Shown: piece by piece, positions 25,601 through 37,500 of the stretch | Layout of the letters: each line of letters opens with the position of its first letter | Numbering within the stretch: the stretch's first letter is position 1 | Program-made: the position numbers and the translations under genes | NCBI RefSeq assembly: GCF_041146795.1 | Contig: NC_135178.1 | Location: forward strand, 3,276,344 to 3,340,343 | From: Maylandia zebra | Lineage: Eukaryota; Chordata; Actinopteri; Cichliformes; Cichlidae | DNA length: 64,000 bases | Direction: 5' to 3' | The notes under the pieces: model-generated | Told to the model about the DNA's origin: nothing | Seen by the model: the letters and a program-made list of their open reading frames with translations, nothing else | The model's database searches: none

Positions 25601-28519
25601 TGATCCAGTGGCTGCAGTCAGACTGGGATCAAATAGGAGCTTCTCACAGTTCTTTGTGCTAAATTTTGTGCTTTCTGGTCTGCAATGACCTGGAAATGAC
25701 TATTTAGAGTCTCGGGATTTTTTTCAGCTGCGCTCTCTTACAGCATAACAACAAAACTGCTTTAGGCAGCATTGTCTTCCTGTAATTTAAACATCGATTA
25801 TAATTCTAGATGCTTTTTCTTATTTTACAGATTCTAGCTGACCCCAGTCTGATGGCACTACACAGAGGAAACAGGCTCACCTGGCCAGAGCCCAGGTCCA
25901 AAGGCAGAGGATGCTGAGAAGAGAGAGCAGTGAATAGGAGTTTTTCCTCAGAGCAGCACTGCAGCTTGAATACAATGAAAAGAGCATTTGGAAAAGAGTG
26001 GAATCAGCAGACAGCAAACCTTTCACCAAGTCCAAACTACAAACTGGCGACACACAAGTGTACAAACTATAGGAGCACAATAAGAAGGCAGGCTGGAATC
26101 ACCAAATACACCACGTTATTAAACCTTACACCACACCCTTTGTACACTTAATAAGCAATTCAATTACAAAATCACAAATAAATCCAAAACAGTTTAACCA
26201 ACATTTATTCTCAGGTTTTAAGAACAAAAAAAAAAAACAAAAAAAACATTAAATCTCAATTGTGAAGACCCGCAGCCGCCTGCCACAAAATCAGCAGACT
26301 GTAATATGCTGCATGTGACCACTAAGTCCAACACATGTCCTGTTAAGTTCTTAGTCCTTTCACTAAAAGGGAAGTCTGTCACCACAAACATCCAAAACTC
26401 AGCCAACAGCCTTATTTGATTCATTAAAGACCAAAAATACCAAACGACTCACTTTGTCCTGCTCAGCCTGCAGCAGTCTCGCCTGGTTCTGTTCACTGGA
26501 CGACTTGAGGGAGTCATTCCTCTGTTCCAGCATCAGGTGACTCTGCTCCATGTACCTGAAAAATCACACGTCTGCATCAAGCACACTCAGGCTCAAAGAC
26601 TCCCTCGTGCTTTCATTAGGCTATGTGGGACTGCTTGGTTACTGTTAAGATCAAATTACAACGTGACAGAGAGACAGACAATTAAACATTAGAACTAGAA
26701 GCAACCCATTCTGAACTGTTAAAAACTGCATCACACTAAAACTCGCTGGTACTGACAGAACATCCAGGCTTATGTCATTAAAAAGTCTGAATTACAGCCT
26801 GGTACAAAAAAATGTTTTAAACTGTTAATGTTTCTGCTGTTTCTATAAAGTTTCATAACAACTGCAGCATCAAGGAATTCATCTTCACGTTAGCATTTCA
26901 GCTGCTTCCACATTGTGCCTGTATTAACAAACAAGCAGCCACACACTTAACAAACAGGCTTCAAAAGTCAGAGTCTATAAATCTCTGAATTTTACTGCCA
27001 AGATCCCTGATGGCACTGTGCAAGGAATAAGAATCTGAACATCTAAAGAGACTTAAGCTTTAGGCTGCCCCGTATCTGTGCGTAATTCTTAATTCTTTCA
27101 ACTCACCTCTGGTTCTGGTTGATGAGATCTCCGATCTTACGGTTTTGCTCCTCGATGCGAGAACTTTTCTCAAACACTTCTTTTTTTAAACACTCATTTT
27201 CCTGAAAGCAAAATAAGTGCTCAGAACAGCTGCAGATGGGGGGATTTAACAATGCCTCTATAAAGCACTGCGCTGCTGATGCATGTACCTGAACAATTCT
27301 TTGGATATTGTGCAAGATCATGGAGGTTTCCATCGACACAGTAGACAAACCCGTGGAAAGGCCCCCCTGCTTTTGAAGATCATCGATCTGTTAAGATTTT
27401 GAGGAAAGAAGAAAAAAAACGAAATCAAATGTTTCTGCTTTGCATTAAAGCTGCTTCATGATTTTGTACCATTTCAGAGTGTACCTTTGAAGCCAGCTGA
27501 TCCACTTTATCGCCTACTTTTCCAACAGCTAAGCGAATCTCTGTGTTATGCTGTCTGGCCTCAGTCATCAAGAAGGAAGTCACATCCCCAGAGCCTTGAG
27601 AAACAACAGGAGCACACAAGGGTGTGTAATTTGAAACCATTGCATCCAGCATTATTATCATGAGGTCATCAAATGAACTAGTGGCTTCCTGGTGGTTGAA
27701 TCCTACCCATGTATGGGACAGCTGGTGCAGGGTAGACCTGGCCCACAGGCTGCAGTGGAGTCTGTGTGTAGGAGCAAGGCTTTGAAATGATGTAATGCAC
27801 TGACATAAACACACATTTTCCATCTCTGCCACTACTTCTTCCAACATGTATTAGAAAATATTAAGTTAGTACAAACAGTGGCGATGCTACACCTGGAACA
27901 CGTGGCTGCTGGTTGGCAGTCCAGGCTGTGCTGTCACAGTGCTCATAACAGGAAGTAAGGCGGAGGTGGGAGGAGCATGAGGATGAGGATGTACTGCAAA
28001 AAAAAACACTGCAATTTTACAGATGCAGGAAGAGAGAACTGACGGATGAGTAAGGACAAGAAGTTTACCGTGTGCAGCAGCTGCAGGAGCAGTGGTGATC
28101 GGCACTGGAGATGAAACTACGGGATGATCCTTTGCTCTGCTGCCACTGGTGTCCTGGAGATAAACGCACAGCAGTGTGAACTCACCAATGATGATGCCAG
28201 AAAACATTTTGTGCGTCATATTTTCATGTGAAAGAGATGCATTAATCTCATCATTTTTCTTTTAGACTTAGATTAGATTTAAGGACATGGCGAGCACCAC
28301 TGCAATTTAAATTTTTCCTCTTCGGCTCTGCTGTCTGGTAATGTCCACAGTTTTGAAATCAAAATGCAATGCTAGTTTCCTGTTTAACTAAAATTAATCT
28401 AAGAGCATAAGACAGTGTAATAATCCCACACACCTATACAGCCACAGACCATATTTATCAACAAGATGACTTAAAAATCAATAAAGACAAAGTGTTAAGA
28501 GCATTCTAAATGTATGAGA

Positions 28520-28570
<51 letters not shown>

Positions 28571-31500
28571 AAGATACTTATTATTAGTTATTCATTATTA
28601 GTCATATTAAAAAATATGGTTACAATCGCAGTTTTGTAAAATCAAACTAACCTGAAATTTAATGACTCATACACACTGTCTTCTATTGCTAAAGACAAAC
28701 ATAAAACACTATTTTAACCATATGTTTTAAATATCATTAATAAAAGGGAAAAAAGTAAAACATGTAAATGTTTTACAAACAGAAAAACATCCAAACATTT
28801 GTGTTTGTGCACATCCATGGAGACACACAACAGTATGAAGTACAGTTGTGTTTGGGACAGTGTGGCTAAGTGCCAGCTGATCCACATTTCACTCAGATGC
28901 CACTTTAAATGTAACAAGAAATAACATACAATATAAAACAGTTTCATCTTTTGTGAAAACATAAGCAAGGAGCCATTTTATTCCATATACGGCGTTTGTG
29001 GGTTTTGTACAGACAAAGTTAAGCAATTAAAGCACTGGACTAATTTTCCTTTGTTTTTTTTTTACAGAAAATAGCCTCCTAATCTAGATCAGCTGTGAGA
29101 GCCAAGGAACAATCTCAGGGACTTCCTGACATGAAGTTTTTACCATAAATTTGTCCTGTGAAGCTTAAACACCAAGTCTTTTGAAGCAGGTACTGCAGAT
29201 AACACTAATAACGCTAATACTTCTAATAACAACCCTAATAATAGTTAAAGTGCAAACGACAGTCAGGACCCATTCCATGACCTGAAAACATGAAGAAGCA
29301 ACGCTCCCATCCACCAGTAAGAACCCCAGCATACTGGCAGCAAGTGTTTTCTATCTAACATTCATACGCGTATTCATGACGCATCCATTGCAGAGCACTG
29401 GGTTAGTATCTTGTCCAGCGGTGTTTGGTATGGAGACTGGAGCAGGCAGGGATTTAAACACCAACTTTCCAATTAGTGGATGACCTGCTCTACCTCGTGG
29501 ACTACAGCTACAAACAGTACACTGGCCCTACAGGAGGGCGGTGGTCATTTCCAAAGATAGAAATCTTTTTAAAGAAATGCCTAAAAATACACTAAACCAG
29601 GCTTAGCTGCAGGATTCAGGTACATTTTCTGGAGAGTATTTTAAGCACCTGTGGGTTTAAAATGATCTACAGGTACAGGAATAAAGTTTATCAGGCTTTG
29701 GATACAAGGGCAGTAATATTTAGGTTACTGACAACAGGAAAATGCTAAACCAGTACACATGACAAGATACTGACCTCAAGCTCAGAGTCACTGGATTCAG
29801 GCTGGCTGGCCGCCCCTGTCAGAAACGGCAGCATGGGCTGGCCCATTTTTGCCATCCGAGAAATCAGTTTGGCTTTAGTAGCATCTGGGTTCTGAAATTG
29901 GAGAAGAATAGCAGCTCCAGTCTTCACAGCACCAAAACAAATGAATACCAAAAACACAAAATGAGGTGCTTGCTTACAGCCAGCTGCTCACTCAGAGAGT
30001 TTGACTTTGCACGAAGTGGTGGCTCCCTGGGAAGACAAATCAGCTACTGTGAGGGAAAAAAAAGTTTAGAATAATAGTGCTAACTATTTTATCAGGTTTA
30101 AATCTTACCCTGGTCTTCCTGAACCTGAAGAGGGGGCCTGTGCTGAGGGCTCTGGGACCAGATTTTCAATACTGAGGGCTGGGGAAGGAGCAGCAGAGTC
30201 TCTGGAGCCAGCACTTGCCCGATCAGAGCCACTGTCCTTTGAGAACTTGACCTAAACCACAAAACAAGCTCAATAAGCTTCTAATATTTCAGAAAGTGGT
30301 TGAACGGTAGACTATAGTTGCTAAAACAGATACAAGCAGATGAGGGAGATGTCGAGGACTGTGCAGCGGATGTTACCCGTCGAAGCTCTGCTTCAAAGAT
30401 AAGAGTGCTGTTAGCCGGGACACGGTTAGGGACACCCTTAGATCCGTAAGCTAAATCGGGTGGGATGACAATGAGACGACGGCCTGCCTTCTTCATCCCC
30501 AGCATCCCTTCCTCCCAGCCCTGTGCATACAGCGAAGGAGAGGAAAGAGATGATGAGGTAATAACATAATAGCAACAGAAGAGTGATAAACGGCACAATC
30601 TCAGTGCTCACACACTAATTTAAAGCTATGCTAGAACCTTTCAAAAGGAACTGTAGCATTTTTGGATGATTAGAAATGCAGGACAGACCCAACACAAGAG
30701 CAAATATAAATAAGTGATGATTTAATAAACTGAAAATTATATTTATTTAATCGACAACATCATAAGTTAAGATGAGCCTAAAAGCAGCTGGCTAATCCAC
30801 TGGTCTCATTTACGACCCCAGCATTGTAAAACAAATTAATATCAAACCTAATGTGAGAATGTAATATTGGCTTTTTTTGTCATTTAAGCAGGCAGTAGCT
30901 AAGCCGTTTCATGTATTATGTGCTTTTTATTTTTAATGAGTGAATGAACTGTAACATATCTTTAAAAATGAGGCATTCTCCAACTTTCTTGGTTGACTAA
31001 CAGTCTGTGGACAGTGAAGAATGTGGGCTGTAGTCTCTCTAAGTGAGAAACAAACGGCTCTAAGCACAGTGCAGGTTACAATCTATAACATAAGAATAGA
31101 ACCCTCTAGTGTTTTGTTAGCTTGTCAAATTACATCACAAGCTAGCATGAGGCATGTCAGACAATGATGATTATTCCCATCACCAAGTCTTGTACAAAGA
31201 AAAGAAAGAAAAAAGAAAAGCACAAAGATTTCTGCAACATCAGTACTGATAGGGATGAGTTTTCTCTCTTCACTGGCTGTACTGTAATTCATTATAATCA
31301 TCAGGATGTCTTAAAAACTCCCTGAAAAGTCTTCAGTAGCAAGAGTCCTGACAGGGACTAGAAAGAGAGAGCACATTTCTCCTGTATTGGCTTCCCTTCA
31401 TTGGTTCCCTGTTAAATCCAAAAACCTGCTCCTCACATACAAGGTCTTAAATAATCAGGCCCCATCTTCTCTTAATGACCTTGTAGTACCATATCACCCT

Positions 31501-34500
31501 ATTAGAGCACTTCGCTCTCGCTCTGCAGGCCTAATGGGAGGCAGAGCCTTCAGTTTTCAGGCCCCTCTTCTGTTGAACCAGCTCCCAGTTTGGCCCAGGG
31601 AGACAGAGCTCCCCTCTACGTGTAAGATTAGTCTTAAAATTGTCCTTTTTCATAAAGCCTAAAAAAAGGATATAGTTAAGGCTGGATCAGGTGATTCTGA
31701 ATCCCCCTCTACTTATGCTGCAATAGGCTTAGCTGCTGGGGGCTTACCATGATGCTCTATTTCACTCACCATCATAATCATTATTCATTATTAATATCTG
31801 ACTCCCTTCCACAGTGTGTATTGTATGCCGTCTTCCTCCCATCAACCCAACTGGTCATGGCAGATGACCGCCCTCCCCAAGCCTCATTGCACCAGAGGTT
31901 TCTTCCTCTTTTAAGGCAGTTTCTCTTTACCACTGTCGCCAAGTGCTTGCTCAAAGGAGGTTTGATTGTTGAGGTTTTGTCTGTATTATTGCAGGGTCTT
32001 TACCTTATAATTTAAAGAGACTTGAGGTGACAGTTTTTGTCATTTGGTGCTATACAAATAAAACTGAATTTTAAATACTGAATGTAGAACTAAATCTTTT
32101 CCAAGAACAGTCAAGATGGGAAGATTAGGCAGCTCTCTGCAATATGGAGAGCATAATGTTTCGAGCTTAGTCCTTTTACAACAAGCTACTTAGTCATGGT
32201 AACAGGAACTCTGATCATCATACCTAAAATATGCTAGTTGATGTACATACCGTACATATAATATTACAACATCGTAGTGAAGGACAGTCTGGTCACACAG
32301 TGTGTTAACATGAACGACACACAAACTTCAGTTCACTTAAATCCTGTGTGCATCAGTGAGTTTATCAAGTTGCACAGAGCTCCATAAAAATGTAGCTGGA
32401 ATTACAGTGTTTAGCTATGACAGCTACATTATTCATTCACGTTTTACTTGATTCAATGAATCCACACAGAAAGCAATTAGCTCAGCATGCATTATCTTGC
32501 TGCTGAAGGTTGGTTGCTAACACACATTCAATGCTCAGGCTGCCTAGATAATCCTCCGATGTATTTAGCACCCTGCCATGCCAATCAGCAACCACCTCAT
32601 TTAGTTTCACTCGAACCACCAACTTCATATCGCCCGCACTTATTTCACCCATTCTTTTTATGGTGTTGGGTTGCCACATCACTGCATGTCACTTCCTGTG
32701 TGGACAGCCCTTTGAGCTACTATTCACAGTCACTGCAGTATACTTTCACTCACTCTGATCACTTTCCCAGCTCCAATCTTCAGTCGCAGCAACTTGTCTT
32801 TGTTTTGGTTGGAGTCAAACATCTGTAGCAATACAAATAAGATTCAAAGACTTGTTCGTCATCATAACCAGAAAATCCACAAGAGAAAAAACAAAAAACA
32901 CTGATACTTGTTAAAATGAATGATGTGAGTGTTTGACCTGTCCACAAGTGTGGTTCTCCAAAAGCCAGCCCGTGTACACCACCTCCACAGAGTCTCCATT
33001 CTCCACTGACTGGCCCTCACCAAGACTGAGGTCCTGGAGTACCACTACATCTACAGTCGCAGCGCTGTTCACTTTTGCTAAACATACCTGATGATAAAAG
33101 ATAAGATAACCTTTATTAGTCCCACACATGAGAAATTTGTGAAGACTTCTTCATCATGCTTGTACATAATGTAGACTACACACATCGTTTTTTGAAGATC
33201 GCCTGATACTTTTGGACTTTGTGCTGTCAATAAACAAAGTCTGTTTGTTTTGTGTTGGCCCAACTGTAATCACAGTATTTATTATTTGAGGCTCACCTCT
33301 TTGCAGAAGTCTGAAGCTGATTTCTCTGACTCAAACATAAGGGACCAGTTCTGCCTCTGGTCATCATAAAAAGTGCAATAATTGTTTTGCTGTACCTGCA
33401 GAGGAAGAAGAGCATGTAGCCATGAAAACAGTCAGTGGGGGAAACAGCTATTCTTTACAGCTGCTACAAGCTTTTCAAAAGAAAAACTATCTAAAGAACA
33501 GGGTTTAAACAGGTATCGCAATGATTATCGGAAATATATAACTAACATTTTCAGATGGTGCATCTACTTTTGTATCCTTCATGACTATACTCACCGTGAA
33601 AGCAAAGCCCACGTGAATCTTGGCAGAGGTTACTTGTTTCTGTTGGCTTAAATACAGAAGAAGCTTGTACTGAAGAAAAGAAGAGCTGAGCTCATTATTA
33701 AAAACCAAACAAAAGTCAAACCAGGAGCATAAAGTAAGAGACTAAATAACAAAGCTCCAACCTCTTTTGTTGTATGGTTGCCCAGCACAGCAGCTCCCAG
33801 CTTTCCCTGCTTCATGTACTGTCCATTAATACTACATGAGACAACACAGCTGTTCAGTGAACAGAGAGAGAACTTTGGGGGAGTAAAGAGTTTAATTTGT
33901 GTAAAGAAAAGGGGGATAATGCTCCAAACAGATGTAAAAAACAAATAAACATGAAAACTGACATTTAGAATATAGCACCTGACATATTTAGATGAGTGCT
34001 TAAAAATGGTTTTCAAACTCACTATCTGAAGGCTTGGACTGCTGTTGCAAATAATACTGCTGGAGCTCCAGGTTGTAGAGCTGGCTTCTGATTGGATGGA
34101 GCTGCAATAATATTAAAGAAATGATCAGTGGTGGCTCTGCACGACAACTGGATGTAAATTCAGCAATGCTGCAGTTCTGAGACTGTTACCTTGGTTGGAG
34201 CTCTTTCTAGGCTGTTTGGGGGCTGTGTACTGGAATGACTCGTTCCCCTGACTGGTTTCCTGGTCTAATCCAAACAGGGAAGCCAGCTTGGCCCTAAAAA
34301 ACACAAAAGATTATGTACATGTGGTTGTATTTGCATTGCTATATGGTGCTTTAAAAAAAAAACAAAAAAAAAAAAAAAAAACATGCTGGACATCTATACT
34401 GATACTGGGTAATGTGTTGGGAATGAAAGTATGCAAAATAATGTCATGGAAATTAAAATGATTAAATAAAAATTATTATATTGTATGCATGTCTGAAACA

Positions 34501-37500
34501 TCAAACCATGATCCCAAATAGATGACAGATGGTTTCCTGGGGATCTCCCCTCAAACAGAATCTTGACCAGCTGAAGTGACACCAACACGGCAGCATGGCA
34601 GAATGCACCAGTAGATGTGACATTGTTCCGGGGAAGGGCCTCTGTGCCACAGGGGCTGAGCAGTGAGCCGAACTCTTCAGCCCAACTGTTTACCACACAT
34701 TGGTAGAAGGTTATTGCTACGGTGGTAATACTGTATACGTTTATACGTCTGATAGGCATGCTTGACTAAAATCTGTTCCCTTATGTCATTGCATTTTACT
34801 GTATTAAGTAATTAAAAATAGCTACAAAAGAAATAACAATGCTTGCTTGTTTTTATTATTATTTTTATTATTATTTTTATTATTAGTAGTAGTATTAGTA
34901 GTAGTAGTACTACAACAGCCAGAGACATACCAATTATAGCTAGTAACACTGACTACTGAGCTAACCAAAAACAGCCTGGGTTTCTATTTCTTACTAGGGT
35001 TGGGGGGGGGGGGGGGGGGGGGGGGGGGAATCGATTCTGTAGTATCGTGATATTTTGTTTACTAATAATGTATCAATACAGGGACAGCAGAAATCGATAT
35101 TTTGTTACAAAAAAGGTTTTTGTGCTCTGACTTCAGAGCATGTTGATCCTTTTTCTGAGCAAGAATCCTGACATTCCTTCACTGTCCAAATGTGTTTAAC
35201 TTTATTTTGGCAGCAATAAACATGACAGTTTACTTATTTTAATTTAAGACACGTTTTATTTTAATTAAGTTTAAAACTTTTTTATTTAATGTAAAATTAT
35301 ATTTTGTTTTAATTTACTTTTAAATTCTTCAGTTGCTGAAGGGGCTGCATAGTTTCCATAAATTGCATAGTTCAGAATAGCTGTAATTGTACCAGATGGT
35401 TGCATTCAGTTAAGTTGGACTAGACTGTAATACAAACCGTTCAGTTTGTCAACAATAAAACTGAACTGAGAGAAAGACTGAGTGTGAGACTTTGATATTA
35501 GATAAAATGAATATTGATAAAGTTTACCTTTATGTACAGAATCTGAATATCGCAAAATATTTTTAAAAAATTGCAATAATATCGTATTGTGCGTTAAGTA
35601 TTGTGATAATATCGTATCGTGGGATGTATGGTGATTCCCACCTCTATTTCTTATACAGGTAGACTACAAAGACAGTTGTCAGGCACAGGCTACATCCACA
35701 CTAGCCCGGATAGATTTGAAAACGGCGTTTTCGTCTGAAAGCGAAAGCGAGTGAGAATTAAAGAATTTGAAGAAAAGCTATCTGCAGCATGTACAAACTG
35801 ATATTAATCTTTAATAGGACTGTCAAAATTGAGAGCAAACAAAACAACTGCCGTATAATGCCTTCTTAGTTTAATTGGTCACATGACTGCATCACATGAC
35901 TAAAATGTAATTGTTTTCAAAAAGTCTTTTCGCTGTCCACACCGCGACGTGAAAGCACTGTTTTTAAATGTATGCATTTTCGAGAGCGTTTTCAAAACGC
36001 TGCATTTTCCTTCAGTGAAAACGCCGTCTCAGTGTGAACAGGAGGCCAAAACGGAGAGAAAACGAGGTGTGGACGTAGCCACAGTGTCATGGTGCTGCCC
36101 CCACCACCCACCCCTCTTTACTGAAATCCCACCTACTCTTATGTGTGATGGCAAGTCTTCAAGAGACAAAGACCAGGAAGGAACCAGGTCCAGACAGTGT
36201 GTCACCCTCCTGCCTCAAAGTATGCTCTGACCAGCTGGTTCCCATCTTCACACTGATCTTCAACAGATCCCTGAAACTGTGTGAAGTCCCCTCCCATTTC
36301 AAGCACTCCACAATCATCTTGGTCACTGGGTTAAATGACTACAGACCTGTCACCCTGATATCCTTTGAAAGACTGATGCTGGTCTGCTGGTGCTGGTTGT
36401 GAATCTTAGCTTGGCAATTCACCAGGCCTCGAGTATGGACAGCTTGTTGTACTTCTTAGGCACCAGTTTCTTCATCACACCTTCCTGCAGTTCTGACAGA
36501 TGGCTAACTTCCCTCCATGCTGCCTTTATGGGCATTATTCAGACATATGCAGCAGCACAGCGCTCCCAACTACTGTACACCTTTTTTGTGTTTTTGTCCT
36601 CTAATGCAGCGGTCCCCAACACCCGGGCCGCGGACCGGTACTGGTCCGTGAGTCGTTTGGTGCCGGGCCGCAAGAGTTGAGGCTCGGGTGTGAAATGTAT
36701 GGTTTTCAGGGTTTTTATCGTTAAGTCGGTTTCCCTGGGTCTTTTTCCGTGTTGTAGTCGTATGTCTTATTTTGAAAGAACTATTTACGCATTGCCATAG
36801 CGATCAGAGAGCATCAAGAAGCAGAGAGGAGGATCTCCAAAGGTTGATTCTGTTCGTCTGGACGTAGCGTTTTGTGGGAGAAACGTTTCGTCACTCATCC
36901 AAGTGACTTCTTCAGTCTCAGCTGACTGCAGGTTTCCCCAAACGCTACGTCCAGAGGAACAGAATCAACCTTTGGAGATTTACTCACTGAGCATGCATCA
37001 AGACAGAGAGGATGTTACTCTCAATGTTGTTGGCGCATTTCAGGAGGTGGCTGCTAATAAAGTTACACAATTACACAGTGAATTCGGTTTATTATTATAT
37101 TTGCAAAATACCACAGTTTGTCTTTGTCTGTATCATTTTATTTTGTTGTATTTGTCCGCGACACCTTAAAGGCTGGTCCGTGAAAATATTGTCTGATATT
37201 AAACTGGTCCGTGGTGCAAAAGGTTGGAGACCGCCGCTCTAATGTGTGCCTTTCTCTTGTTTTGTATACATGTCTCATATTTGTTATTTATTCCTGCTGT
37301 CTTTATATTTTATGACCCAACTTCCTCACTCCCCCTTGCCATAGCATTTGTGTAGAGATTAAGGAGTCAGCTGAACAAGAAAAACACGATTCAGGGAGTT
37401 GCCACATATGTCCTGTCAGTCATCAGATACTTTACTGGGATAATAAGACAGTCAAAGGAGGAGACTGGTCCCACTGACATCAGGGCAAGAAAGTTCCCTA

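Larger units (their letters stand above)
21584..30251 (-). other. fkbp15: fkbp15 exons 10-25: linker and coiled-coil region
   Basis: Exons: 30,109-30,251; 29,978-30,026; 29,775-29,891; 28,069-28,153; 27,893-27,993; 27,707-27,779; 27,485-27,594; 27,289-27,387; 27,107-27,201; 26,453-26,555; 25,195-25,366; 23,467-23,603; 23,206-23,361; 22,953-23,105; 22,456-22,548; 21,584-21,697. Landmarks are [32 protein letters not shown] and [15 protein letters not shown], then long heptad-rich helices such as LEEQ, QERE and LQEK. The exon 15 acceptor is the least certain boundary, but only this choice keeps the frame. Confidence 0.9.
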
